NCBI GenBank assembly: GCA_018136815.1
Contig: CM030931.1
Coordinates: 4,470,148-4,534,147 of the forward strand
Direction: 5' to 3'
Length of the DNA: 64,000 nucleotides
Origin: Isochrysis galbana
Lineage: Eukaryota > Haptophyta > Isochrysidales > Isochrysidaceae
Part shown: one piece after another, positions 1 to 9,859 of the stretch
Position numbering within the stretch: position 1 is the first letter of the stretch
Layout of the letters: every line of letters begins with the position of its first letter
Program-made: the position numbers and the translations under genes
The notes under the pieces: model-generated
Databases searched by the model: none
What the model saw: only the letters and a program-made list of their open reading frames with translations
What the model was told of the DNA's origin: nothing

Positions 1-262
1 AGGCAGTGTGCTTGTGTACCTCTCTACTACCCGCCTTTACCCCTATCAACCCCCTTCCCCTTCCCCAGTTCCCTCTTTGGCGGAGAAGCTGGTTCCGGGG
101 AGGCCGCGCGCGCTGCTTCGGCCAGGAGTTGGAGAGAAGGGGGTGGGAGACTGTGGCTCCTCCTTCGCTCTAACGTCGGCTCGCATATCCTTTCATTAGG
201 TCTTATATCTCGTAAGATCTTTTCATGCTATCCATTGAAGTTTCTACTACAGAGGTTTAGCT
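1..262 (-). repeat. LINE family A 3' UTR, copy 1 (cut by window edge)
   Basis: On the minus strand this follows directly after the LINE ORF2 fragment at 266-820. It is a diverged copy, in opposite orientation, of 27441-27706: both share the GCGCGCGCTGCTTCG-like core, the 'CCTTCCCCAGTTCCCTCTTT' tract and an end near 'AGGTACAC..GCAAGC..GCCTCA'. Two copies of one 3' end behind two copies of the same protein tail indicate the 3' UTR of a non-LTR retrotransposon. Confidence 0.6.
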
Positions 263-265
263 ACC

Positions 266-820
266 CTAATTGATGTTTCGTATATCCAGACCTCTCGCCG
301 CCTGCAAGAGGTCCTCCGACGTTTCTAGGTTGAAATCTTTGTCCACCGTGTAAAGAGGGCGTATCATTTTTCGAATATGTTTGTTGCTCGGGGCGTGTAG
401 CCCCATATTCTCGCGTTGTTTTTTTAGCCTCTGAAAGAAACCGACCTTCGCCGTTACTAATAGGTGGTATCTCGCAAGGACCGCTCTCAAGATAGACCTA
501 ACGGACCTACCGTCCGCGTTGCCATATTGGATGTTGTAAAAGTCCGTCAGGATATATCTCCATGCCAAGATGCCCAAGTATCCCGAGGAGGGATGCGGCC
601 TGTCTACCTGGTAGCAGAAAAGACGTTGGGCTGCTTCGGAGCCCGGCCTAAGGTCAATCCCTAGAAGTCCTTCTATGAATTCAAAGACGGGTTCCGTCGC
701 GATACATTTGGCTATATGAGTGGAGCTTTCAGGGGCTATGCCGCAGAAGCGGCACGTCGGGTCGTCCGCGAATCGGTTCGCCGTGGCTATCCTCCTATGT
801 AGGATGCGTTTAAAGTGCAT
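266..820 (-). pseudogene. LINE ORF2 C-terminal fragment (zinc-knuckle tail)
   Basis: This 5'-truncated remnant of a non-LTR retrotransposon ORF2 keeps only the region after the reverse transcriptase. It has a cysteine-histidine knuckle, CRFCGIAPESSTHIAKC (CxxC-x8-H-x4-C), preceded by HRRIATANRF. The larger LINE fragment at 25117-26904 shows the equivalent HRRVGTYNRF and CRICGEMDESSTHLGEC. After the knuckle comes LAWRYILTDFYNIQYG, again paralleled by LAWRYIITNLYRIHYDG in the other copy. The tail (RENMGLHAPSNKHIRKM) recurs almost unchanged at 27293-27345. LINEs are typically 5'-truncated on insertion, which fits. No reverse transcriptase motif is left, so this copy cannot be autonomous. Confidence 0.75.
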
Positions 821-831
821 GTAAGAATCCC

Positions 832-1370
832 TTGACTGATGGAGTCCGACTCGCGGTCACATTTGCCTTTGGAGTCGCCAAAAAGGCACCTAACATTGAC
901 GGTCTATCGGCCGCCAACTACAAGTGGGATGCTCCCGCAGAAAGGCTTCAATTGGAGGATACGGACCGTGGGGTGTATCGAGACCATCAATGGCGTCATG
1001 ATATCAGCTATCAAGTAGATGCAGATGTCAAGCTCATAGCCATCGATCCGGGCATCAAGAAGAAACTACAGATTGCTTCAGCTCCTCTGTCGCGATGCGC
1101 TGACGCGACGCAGCTTGCGGAGCTCGCTGCAGGTGAGCCCAAATCCGTCTTCTGGGACATTTCCTCCAAAGACTGGGAGGACTACGCGGGAGCCAGGCGC
1201 ACGCGGCGAATATCAAGCTTCCGAGGGCATTTTCTCTGCTTCCACTTCCTTCGTACAAACGGCGTATCGTGCAGTACGAGGGAACCGCACTAGCGACATT
1301 CATGCTGCAGTGGGTCTCTTCCATTGCCGAGCAACAACGCTATTCCATTGCCGAGCAACAACAAAATAGC
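832..1370 (+). pseudogene. decayed Fanzor/TnpB-like nuclease fragment
   Basis: The frame from about 832 to 1200 contains KLIAIDPGIKKKLQIAS, with the I-D-P-G of a RuvC-I motif, followed by VFWDISSKDWEDYAGARRTRR. Eukaryotic TnpB homologues (Fanzor) have a similar 'x-S-x-K-E-x-x-x-x-x-G-x-x-x-R' block after their DPG motif. From about 1205 the similarity moves to another frame (LPRAFSLLPLPSYKRRIVQY), as if a frameshift or lost intron separates the parts. RuvC-II and RuvC-III are not seen, so the copy is broken. It starts within 12 bp of the LINE fragment. The assignment rests on short motifs only. A random open stretch is the alternative. Confidence 0.4.
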
Positions 1371-1794
1371 TAGGACGTAACGCTATTTTGCATTGCGAAC
1401 TCAACCGTGACTCAACAGCGCCACCAACGCAGTTGAGTCGCCCACTGTTGAGTCACTCTTGAGTTACCTCAAAAACCCTTTAATGGTACTCTAGGGCTTG
1501 TAGTCTTGTAGTAGAGTAGAGAGTAGGAGTCTTGGGAGAAGGGAAAGTAGAGGGGAGAAGGGTTGAATGTGAGGCCAGTCTCATTCAGATGTGAAGCTCG
1601 TAGACAAAAAGCCGGGACCAAAGATTCAGGAGACGAGAGAGAGGAACAGTTGGACGGACGTCCATCGAACGGTTTCCTACGGGCCCTGTCTCCTGTGAAT
1701 ATCTCTCTCAACCGCTCTTCGTTGGCCCGCCGCTGGAGAAGCAGGCTCTGGCTGCCTGCGCTCTGGGCCGTGCCTCGCCCGCTTGCACAGAAAG
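1371..1794. other. intergenic leader with a long hairpin (1398-1465)
   Basis: No gene is seen. A strong inverted repeat occupies 1398-1465: AACTCAA-cc-GTGACTCAACAG on the left and CTGTTGAGTCAC-tc-TTGAGTT on the right, with a 26-nt loop that itself contains GTTGAGTC. The rest is the probable 5' leader of the gene at 1795. Confidence 0.5.
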
Positions 1795-2473
1795 ATGTCT
1801 GACAGCCTGGGTGCGGAGGCATACCTTGAAAGCCTTCGTGCGGAGAATGCCCGCATGGAGGAGGAGATCATGAAGATGGCAAACGCCACCAAGCATGAGT
1901 TCAGCCAGCCACAGAGGACGTACTCACAGCCTGCGGCGAAGGGCATCAAGGTCTTATCTTGGGACCCCCCAGTAATGAGTGAGGCTAGTGTCGATAACGG
2001 GGCAGCTTGGCGTCCACCACAGACGGGTGAGCGCAAGCGAGATGGTAGCATGTTCGTTGGCAGCTGAGCGCCCGACATGGCAGCAACATGCCCACCACTT
2101 TCCCTGCTGCAATGGACAGCGCAGTTATGTCCCTTCTAGATCGTCTATGCAAACCCTCTTTCCCAGAGCACACTTCCACTGTACGATCGTGTGCCCTAGA
2201 ACTTCAGTGGTTGCAGATGCCGTGGCCCTTGAAGCTCTTCTCCGGTTGCGTGCTTGAGGTTCACCCAAGAACCAATCGCCTTCAAACAATCCCATGGCAT
2301 CATGGCATAATGAGTTCTTGCTAGGAAGGATTGCTGAGCTTCCGCTCAACTCTGAAGCTCACGCGTTCTGCAATGACGCCGTATGCATCAGAGGCTTCGC
2401 ACATTACATGGTGCAGATAATTCAAAATATGTTACGGATGTACAATACATGCTGTGCGGTGTCACGTCAATGA
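1795..2473 (+). CDS. small two-exon protein with N-terminal coiled coil, unrecognised
   Basis: Proposed exons are 1795-2026 and 2325-2473, joined by a GT-AG intron (GTGAGC...TTGCTAG) in phase 1, giving about 126 aa. The N-terminus, MSDSLGAEAYLESLRAENAR followed by MEEEIMKMANA, is charged and heptad-like, so a short coiled coil is likely. The middle has KGIKVLSWDPP, and the second exon gives RIAELPLNSEAHAFC and ends after a hydrophobic helix. I do not recognise the family. The start is the first ATG in the frame and lies after a mixed leader. The splice model joins two open stretches in phase and uses a good donor, but an intermediate exon cannot be excluded. Confidence 0.45.
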
Positions 2474-2869
2474 TCTTCGTGCGGTTGACAAGGAGTATAG
2501 TGCAAGTGCAAGTGCAAAACTATTGACCATTTGCTTTCGTGTAACAAAACTTTTATGATGTTCATGCATTCACGCCACACACGCGGCCCTGGGTTCTACC
2601 TCGCAGCCACACCCTGCGTTCTACGTCGCAGCCATCGTTTCTACTAGCAAATGGCCGCCATGCGCCAAGGTGCCATGCTGCCGCGCCCACAGAGGTCGTT
2701 TGCGATGGCCTTCATTTCTTCATTTGTTGGTGCCTCGGAAAAGGCTCCGCCTCCATCTTCGGGGAGGGAGGCAGCTGCGAGCCCTCAGGCGAGTGCCATT
2801 CGAGGGCGCATATAAGTCCATGAGTTTTGAGACAATTCCTTCCTAACGTACTCCCCCTCCCTAACCAAG
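2474..2869. other. intergenic, no gene seen
   Basis: AT-rich 3' flank of the small gene, then a tract with 'TGGGTTCTACCTCGCAGCCA' and 'TGCGTTCTACGTCGCAGCCA' side by side (2590-2630), a short imperfect direct repeat. No coding potential is evident. Confidence 0.4.
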
Positions 2870-3352
2870 TGTCGTTCCGTCAATTGTGGGGCATCAGTCG
2901 AATTGAGCGATCAAATGTCCATAGTTATCTATACAACAATATTCACACGTGACCCTAGTATCGGCGTTTAACATCTACGGCGCGCGCTTTCAATGACTGG
3001 TCTATTTTTGGCAGCAGTTCAGTGTCTTTTTCCTGACGAACCAGTGCGCCCCCGTGGAGACGCCGTGCGTGCGTATGCGTATGCCAATTTGATTCTCTGC
3101 GGTTCGCCTACACTTACGCAAACGTCCAGTATAAGAGAGAAACCTCACGGGACATGTGTGATGAGTTTGCAATCACCCATATGCACGCCGTGCATGTGCA
3201 CGGCGCGATGTGCATCGGTTCCCCCGCGGGGCGCACACGTTTCTCTGCGGCTCTCCTATGGATCGGTTCCCCCGCGGGGGCGCCGTGCGTGCGCATAGCA
3301 ACTTGTTTCTCTGCGGTTCCCCTGTGGTGCCCGGGTCGCACAATTACGTAAA
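2870..3352 (+). repeat. dispersed repeat D, copy 1 (uninterrupted)
   Basis: The sequence from about 2870 (GTCGTTCCGTCAATTGTGGG) through CACACGTGACCCTAG (2945-2959) to the 'GGTTCCCCCGCGGGG' blocks reappears at 6735-6835 plus 7694-8003. There it is split by an inserted MITE. Within the repeat, blocks containing 'GCCGTGCGTGCG' and 'TCTCTGCGGTTC' recur several times. 'ACGCAAACGTCCAGTATAAG' also recurs, at 3117 and in diverged form at 3344. No protein is encoded. Confidence 0.75.
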
Positions 3353-3560
3353 CGTTCAGTATAAGGGCTAAAAAGTTCCGTCCTACATTATAGGACCGCG
3401 TCCTACGATTTCGGTGTATTTGTAGGACCCTGACTGAGCTTGAAAGCCACACAACTTTCGAGAGTGAAAGATTGGGACTTCCCACCAACTGAAGGATAGT
3501 CCCAACTCAGTCTTGAGATCCTTAGCTCCCACTATGGCCAAGGCTGTAGACTTCGTCTTG

Positions 3561-3640
3561 ACCGAGCTTTCGGCTCCAGCGTGAACTGAGTACTTCGGCC
3601 ACCGAGCTTTCGGCTCCAGCGTGAACTGAGTACTTCGGCC
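3561..3640. repeat. perfect 40-bp tandem duplication
   Basis: Positions 3561-3600 and 3601-3640 are identical; both begin ACCGAGCTTTCGGCTCCAGC and end TACTTCGGCC. It is a recent local duplication in otherwise featureless intergenic DNA (3353-3980). Confidence 0.9.
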
Positions 3641-3985
3641 ATCGGAGGCCACCGGGAGCATACAAGGCATACATTCTATACTGTTCACTGTTCTACTAAC
3701 TAGTTCTACGGGGAGAGGAGGCTATAAGAGGTCCGTCGCACGCGCGAGCGCACGACAGACTGCCAACCTTTCAGTCGGCAGCCCTGAACGGCGCGCGCCG
3801 CGAACGGCGCAAGGGTGCCTGTGTGAGGAGTGGTTGGGCGACACGCGGGCAGGGGCAGGCAGCAGGCTCACTTCCGCCTGGCATGCTGGCGGTCCTCGGC
3901 CCCCTCCTCCCGGTCGTCATCGCCTTGTCGCTCACGCTTGGGCTCGTGCTGCCCCGCGATCTCTTGTAACTGCTAATTTGTTTTT

Positions 3986-4145
3986 TTTTGCTCCGCGCGC
4001 CCCCAAATATCCGGCATATATCCGGGAGCTATCTATTTTGGCAGATCTGCCCAAATATCCAAAAAGATGTAAGATATCCGGGATATCCTGTCCTGGGCCT
4101 AGGCGAGGGGTCCCCCTCCATGGCAGCGACCAATCATAAGATTAG
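3986..4145 (-). repeat. MITE-like fragment with AAATATCC motifs and a terminal hairpin
   Basis: Copies of 'CAAATATCC' and 'GGATATCC' lie between 4001 and 4090. The same vocabulary in reverse orientation occurs at 29990-30105. On the minus strand the segment is headed by the hairpin CTAATC-TTAT-GATTGG (4130-4145), nine bases before an ATGGAG. This is the same hairpin family found upstream of LINE ORF1 starts elsewhere in the window. Confidence 0.4.
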
Positions 4146-4380
4146 TATCCAAGCTCTCTTACTCTTAAGAAAAATCTTAACAAGTAACAAACTAACCGCT
4201 ACTTGCACGGCGTCCGACAGAGTGCTTTTGCTACTCCTAACTATCCGCCCTAACTCCTAACTTTCCACATCCTCTTTCCCCTCACCCGGGTTCCTTTACG
4301 GTCGCGCGCGCTGCTTCGACCAGGGGCGTGAGAGAGTGGGGGTAAGAGACCAAGTTCTTACATCACAGACCATAGCCCTT
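4146..4380 (+). repeat. dispersed repeat E, copy 1
   Basis: It is homologous to 23745-23965. Shared blocks are 'ACCGCTACTTGCACGGCG', 'CAGAGTGCTT', a T/C-rich 'CCTCTTTCCCCTC' tract and 'GCGCGCTGCTTCGACCAGGG'. The last block is also related to the LINE family A 3' UTR. Probably a LINE-derived end; no coding region. Confidence 0.55.
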
Positions 4381-4531
4381 GTATACATCGTTCCCGGTAT
4401 TTTCTAGCTGCTCGTAGTCACGCGCGCATCCTGAATCCGTATGCAATTTCTATAGGAAAGTAAGTGGATAGCCGGTTGGGCATGTCCACAGCTTGGTGAC
4501 AGTTGCTGCGCGAGGAGAGCTTCTCCCCATG

Positions 4532-6039
4532 TCACCTCGAAAGCGTCACCCTTCGCCCTAACGCCGAGCTGACAATTTCAGGCCAAAGAATCCGCGGGGC
4601 CGAGGCGCCATTCGTTCGATGATGAAGAAGCGGGTTCTCTCTTAGAGATCCGTCCATATCCCGTCTTACAGGAGAGACCGCGCAAGAGCCATGCCTAATG
4701 GTGCACGATGTCACGTCGGCAAAGAGCTGAAGGTAGCGTTTGCGCGTTTCGGGCCAGCCGACTCTGGATACCACCCCAGCTCTCACATTAGTGAAGGCAC
4801 TATCGAGCTCTCGGCCCTGGATACCATGCAATTTGTGTACTACGCAATCCAGATTTCCACAGAGGAACGAAGATGCATTCCACTCGTTAAAGGAAGCCTG
4901 ATATGCGTATCCGATCGTCGGGACACCCAGGAAGATGGGATTCGTAAAGCGTTGCGCTGGCTCAAACATGTTATCAGGCTCACTCCAAGCAACCGCCGCG
5001 CTCAAGTTGTTGTAGAATTCGCAGGTTTGCTGTCGTAGGGCAACAACACTTCTACTAGAAGATCTTGTACCACTTGTAGATGCAAATACGCGGGCTCTCT
5101 CTCCGCGGTCCGCAGGTCTCGGCTCGTCGATGACATGGAATCCAGCCCTGCTCAACGTTCGGTGCAGCTCCGTGTGACTGTCCATCCAACCGATGAGGCC
5201 GACTGCGACATTGCTGCGCCGATCGTCTGTTGATCGCGATGCACATGGCAGATTGAAGTGATGCGGTATGACTGTGCACACAGGCGATCGACACATTGTG
5301 TCGACCTCAGAGTTTGAGCTCATGATCTCTCCGGTGAAGCGATTCGACACCCTATTGAATGAATGTAGAAAAGAATGTCGAGTCAATCTCTCGCGGATGC
5401 AATCACTATAAGTGTTGCCATAGTGGCAAGCTGTGGCACAAGAGACTGACATTGAAGGCTGCGCAAGTGAGGTGCTTACACATGCACAACAGCTCATCAC
5501 GCGTTAGGCTCACATGTGATGCGCGTCGAGTGGCGTCCCCTACGGAGTGAGATTGCACGCAGTTTTGCTCGAGCTTGCTACGTCGGGCCCGACGAGGCAC
5601 AGCAGAAGCACATGGCCACTCACCTCATGAATCCATTGAGCCCTCCGCCAAACTGTTGGTATCGGATGTCGATGTGGTCAAGGACGTGGTGCTTTCCGAC
5701 TGCGAGAGCGGCATGGCACACATTCTTCAGATGGATTACTACGTCGAAGTGGGTGCGATTTGCCTCAGGCGACGAGAAGAACCTGCACTGTGTGTGTAAT
5801 GCGCCTCGGCCGAGCCGCTCGGCAATCAGCTGTCCTCGATAGAAGGCAGAGGACAGCAGGGTCGTGTAGACGAAGGCCACGTTGAGCTCGAGCGACGCGG
5901 AAGCGAGAAGGGGCTCCGTCGCCCCGTGGGGCGAGTCTGTGGCCCACGTGGAGGGCCCAGCCGCCTCTCCCATGGCTTCCGCAGGCGGAGGCGAGAGAGC
6001 GCGCGGCGGCAGTGAAACAATCTGTCCCGCGGAGCACAT
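4532..6039 (-). CDS. glycosyltransferase-like protein (hypothetical family)
   Basis: Proposed exons on the minus strand are 6039-5624 and 5405-4532. The GT-AG intron (GTGAGT...TTATAG) is in phase 2 and the product is about 429 aa. The start has a good context (CTCACCATG). Exon 1 includes YTTLLSSAFYRGQLIAERL and HFDVVIHLKNVCHAALAVG followed by HHVLDHIDIR. Exon 2 has CTVIPHHFNLPC, VAVGLIGWMDSH, a block PAQRFTNPIFLGVPTIGYAY and a C-terminal RKRYLQLF helix. The succession of Rossmann-like strands and the 'RFTNPIxxGVPTIGY' block, where retaining glycosyltransferases bind the nucleotide sugar, suggest a GT-B fold. That assignment is inference: I recognise the pattern, not a named enzyme. No signal peptide is obvious. 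Confidence 0.5.
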
Positions 6040-6734
6040 GGTGAGTTTTGTTCGTTGATTTATTACAATACGTATCCCTTGAGTAGTAAAGATTAGTTTG
6101 CAAAGGTGAACGCCAACAGAGTAGCGGGCGCGCTGTACAAGTACGAAGTACCTCATGTAGTAAAAATAATAAACACACTTTTTAGATATTCAGGTTTTTA
6201 AAGTACGTGTGATAGTGGGCTTTCGCGATTTGTTCGCCCAGTCTGCATAATTAGTCAAGAAGTGTTCGCCAACGCTCAAGTATAGTCATAGCCCCATAGC
6301 CCCACCCTAGCCCTCGCCCCCCCCCCCCCCCCCCCGCGTGGGAAGTGGGAAGCAGCAGCAATAGCAGCAGGGGCCCGCGCGCATTTTTTCGCGCGCTCGA
6401 CCCCATGACCGCCAAAAACGATGTGAGATGCGAGAGGCCTTGATTGACATATGAAAAGAAACCTTTTAATATTCTCGCCTCACACGTGGCACTGACTGGA
6501 ACTCACTTAAGTAGCCACGCCCACGCGCCCACGCCCACGCCCGTTCCCCTTCCCTGTATATCTGTATATCTACTCCGAGGCTCGTTGCTCGTTGCTCGTT
6601 GCTCGTTGATCGTTGAGTCATCGCCCACTCGCAAGTGCGCCGAATTTTATTCTGAAGTCCCCGAGCCGATGACCGATGAGTCCGAATTGTGTTTTGACCC
6701 TCGAGCCCTCGTCCTCTCCCTCTCCCTCAGGTGT
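6040..6734. other. intergenic; poly-C run and a recurrent CACG box
   Basis: A run of about 19 C lies at 6317-6335. At 6464-6526 the box 'CTTTTAATATTCTCGCCTC' followed by 'GTAGCCACGCCC' appears; diverged versions occur at 11010-11090 and 29855-29910. 'GCTCGTTGCTCGTTGCTCGT' at 6580 is a 7-bp microrepeat. No gene is seen. Confidence 0.4.
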
Positions 6735-8003
6735 CGTTCCGTCAATTGTGGGACATCAGTCGAATTGCGAATTGAGCTATCAAATGTCCATAGTTATTTA
6801 TACAACAATATTCACACGTGACCCTGTGACCCTAGTAAGGCTGTGAATAGGTTTGGTTTGGAGCTAACATGTTTGAAGTAGATAGTGCCTTTCAGCTATC
6901 TTGATACATAGAGATAGTGCCCTTCGGCTATCTTGATACATAGAGATAGTGCGATTTGCCAAGTAGATACCTAAGATCTAGATATTAGGCATTAAGTATT
7001 GGGTATAGATAATAGCCCTTAGCTTCGGCCCGTAGTAGTCGCGCGTTTGTGTGTTGTGTGTGGTTGTGGTTGTCGAACCAATATGTGTCGTTGTGCGCAC
7101 TAGCACAAAGCACAAACAAAGCTCAAGCTCCTACCTATAAATAGATAGAGATAGTGTACCGTAAAAGGTATTAATTAAGGCGGGGGGCGCGCCCGAAAAG
7201 CGCGAGAGTGAGTACTAAGTACCTACAATACGTGGGCAGTAGGCGCGAGACTGCTATAGCCCTTCGATCGGCGCGGGGCGCGAGAGGCTGTCGCCATGGG
7301 CAGGAAGCGGTCCGCTGCGGCGGTGGACAGCAATACTCTGTACAAAAGGCAAGGCACAAGGCAATCGGATGCAACTTTGGAGCACTCCTTGCTGGCGGGA
7401 ATGAATTGTGAGTAAGGGCTTGTTGTGTGTGTGTGTGGTTCGCGCGCGCAGCGCGCCCTTAGCTCCGCGCGCCCCCATCAGTTGTCAGTTGTCTTCCGTC
7501 TTCCGCGCGCCGCGTGCAAGCGTGTAGCCTGTAAGCTCGGTGGCTATTAATAGGTTGTTAATAGCTTTTGTCATCACAGCTATCTTGATAGATAGAGATA
7601 GTGCTCCTTCGCTATCTTGATAGATAGAGATAGTGCTTTTGCTGGGTAGATAGCCTAATATCTTGATATCTGTCTATCATGTTCACAGCCTTAGACCCTA
7701 GTGTCGACGCTTAACATCTACGGCGAGCGCGTTTAAGGATTGGTCTATTTTTGACAGCAGGGTGCAGTGAACCAGCGCGCCCCCATGGAGACGCCGTGCG
7801 TGCGTATGCGTATGCCGATTGGTTTCTCTGCGGTTCGCCTACACCTACACTTATTACGCAAACGTCCAGTATAAGAGAGAGATCTCACGGGATGTGCACG
7901 CCGTGCATGCGCACGGCGCGATGTGCATCGGTTCCCCCGCGGGGGCGCCGTGTGTGCGCATAGCAACTTGTTTCTCTGCGGTTCCCGCATATAAGTTATT
8001 GTA
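6735..8003 (+). repeat. dispersed repeat D, copy 2, split by a MITE
   Basis: 6735-6835 and 7694-8003 together match the uninterrupted copy at 2870-3352. The 8-bp GACCCTAG is duplicated on either side of the insertion (6828-6835 and 7694-7701), while copy 1 carries it once (2952-2959). Confidence 0.8.
6836..7693. mobile_element. 858-bp hAT-type MITE with TIRs, 8-bp TSD and a known empty site
   Basis: The element begins TAAGGCTGTGAA and ends TTCACAGCCTTA, a perfect 12-bp terminal inverted repeat fitting the hAT start consensus YARNG. It is flanked by identical 8-bp duplications GACCCTAG. Near both ends lie repeats of CTATCTTGATAxATAGAGATAGTGC (6897-6951 on the left, 7580-7636 on the right), themselves partly palindromic, as expected for transposase-binding subterminal repeats. 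Only short open frames occur inside, so it is non-autonomous. A hAT transposase remnant lies at 61856-62880, but relatedness is not shown. Confidence 0.9.
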
Positions 8004-8337
8004 AGTTGGAGCGGTGAGCGGTCTGCTCTCAGCTCTCATCGGGGGTACCACGATTGGAATTGCAGTCTTGTAAAAGATCTCGTTGGCTAGCATCCCTAGC
8101 CACACACACCGGGCGAGCCATGCACCAACCGCGCACACCCCCACACCCCCATCGCGGGGTAAGGGGCTCCGTTGCCGATGAGGCGAGGTCCGTCAGCACT
8201 AGGATTAAACTAGGATAACAAGAAAACTCTGACATAATGCCCTTTGTTACTGATCAGTGTTCCGCCCTCACGCAACAAGAAGATCGAACCGTTGGCTGCC
8301 CGCGTCCTTCCGGCTGCGCGACGCGCGCACAACTGAG

Positions 8338-9366
8338 ATGCCCCTCTCCACACGAGAGCTGATCGCAGTAGCCGAGCGGCGTGACGAGGAGGCTAAGGCT
8401 GCATTCAGCAAGTACGATGTTGATGGGTCAGGCAAGATGGACCACACTGACATCCTCTGCGTGCTTGATGACTTGGGGCTGGTTAAGAAGCTCAAATCGG
8501 GCGCAACGAACTTTGTCGCTGACTACAACGCGTCTCTAGGTGCGTACACGAGTTTGGAGCAGCAGGAAAATGGGTGCATACATTGCGCGAAGATGGTTAC
8601 GGCATCATGGGCAAGGCTGAGCTCGCAAAAGCTGCCTGGTTCCGGCTTGATATTTCTCGCTGTCCCCTTGGTCAGGCCCACAGAATGATACCAGGCTGTC
8701 GTACGCGGAGTTTCGAAGCGTATACAACGCCGCCATCGACAATATAAATGGCAACAGCAAGTTGAACAGGAAACCCAGCGCAAAGGATAAAAAATTAGCA
8801 GCTATGGCGAAAGCTTGCATGGACGCGCGGAAGTCCGATGCACACCCGCTGTTCCCGGATTGCAAGCCAGCATCCAATGATGTAATTGGTGACTTGGCCA
8901 CAAAACTAAAGAAATTCTTGACATCGCGAGGGATCAAGGAACAAGAGTTAGGAAAGCTGATGGGCGCGATCGAGCGGCATAAGTTGGGTGAGCGCATCTT
9001 CTCACACCAAGGACATACTCTGCCTGGCCGTGTTGGGGCCTAGCATATAGAGAACACACCTACGCCTTGTTCACTTTCGAAATTCGTCGATGCAACGCAG
9101 GCAAAATTGGGTATGATGAGCTGCGGGAATTCGTTCACGCAGGTGAGCCGAAAGGATTAGGGATCAGTGAAGACGCCATGCCGGATAACGTAGTGCAGAG
9201 CATGTGGGTTGCACTCGACGAGCGCAAGGGGTTCATTTCCCAAAGTAAGCTTGGTTGGCTTATCGGCCTTGTTCACATCGGAGATGACGCGGAGCAGTTA
9301 CATGACCATGCAGAGGGAAAGACTGAGAAATCGGAGAACGAGGCAGTTGTGCCTGAAGAAACCTAG
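8338..9366 (+). CDS. EF-hand-like calcium-binding protein, four exons
   Basis: The N-terminus MPLSTRELIAVAERRDEEAK is followed by one clear EF-hand: helix AKAAFSKY, then the loop DVDGSGKMDHTD with Asp at position 12, where Glu is usual. Proposed exons are 8338-8539, 8593-8615, 8684-8987 and 9101-9366 (about 264 aa). The second exon gives DGYGIMGK, like the 'DGNG' half of a loop, and the third opens NDTRLSYAEF, like the end of one. The last intron (8988-9100) is plain GT-AG and leads to KIGYDELREFV. The second intron works in frame only with a GC donor at 8616; the nearby GT donor creates a stop. This is either a GC-AG intron or damage. The C-terminus is acidic. Partner and role are unknown. 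Confidence 0.6.
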
Positions 9367-9859
9367 GTGAGGGGCGGAGAAAAAGGAGGAGAGGGGAACC
9401 GCTTTCATGGGTGACCGCTAGGGAAATTCTTTGGGTAAGGGGTGCAGAAAAAGACTTAACGTGCAACATGTCGGGTGTGCCTGAAGGAGTCCCTGTATGA
9501 CGGGTGGGCCTGGCTCAACCTTTCCAGAATGTCTCGCGAATGACGCGCAGAGCAATGAACACGTGTGACGCGTGCCAACAGCTCTTGTTGAATGAAAAAT
9601 CAAATAGACGCGTAAAGCTAGCAGAGGCAGCTTGCCTACGAAGGTGCAACTTGAAGTTCCCCCTCTCTTGCCGATGGCAAAACGGCGACCGGGGCCCTTG
9701 CCCAGGTTGAAGCGGCGGGACGGGGCTATGCCTTTGCCCATGCCCATCCCGACCGGGCGGCCAGAGGGGGGGCCGATGGCGGGGCCCTTGCCCATGCCGA
9801 TCGATCCCGATCGGGCGGGCATGCGGATGCACAACCCTTGCCCATGCCGATGCCGACAC
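9367..9859. other. intergenic, repeat-derived
   Basis: No gene. 'AAGGTGCAACTTGAAGTTCC' at 9640-9659 is one of three related boxes in the window (also 20153 and 20838). A 'CCCATGCCGATCGATCCCGATCGGGCGGG' region (9790-9820) contains short palindromes. Confidence 0.35.

Noticed and set aside
4691..5038. Plus-strand frame of 115 codons
   Set aside because: Antisense to the second exon of the glycosyltransferase-like gene.
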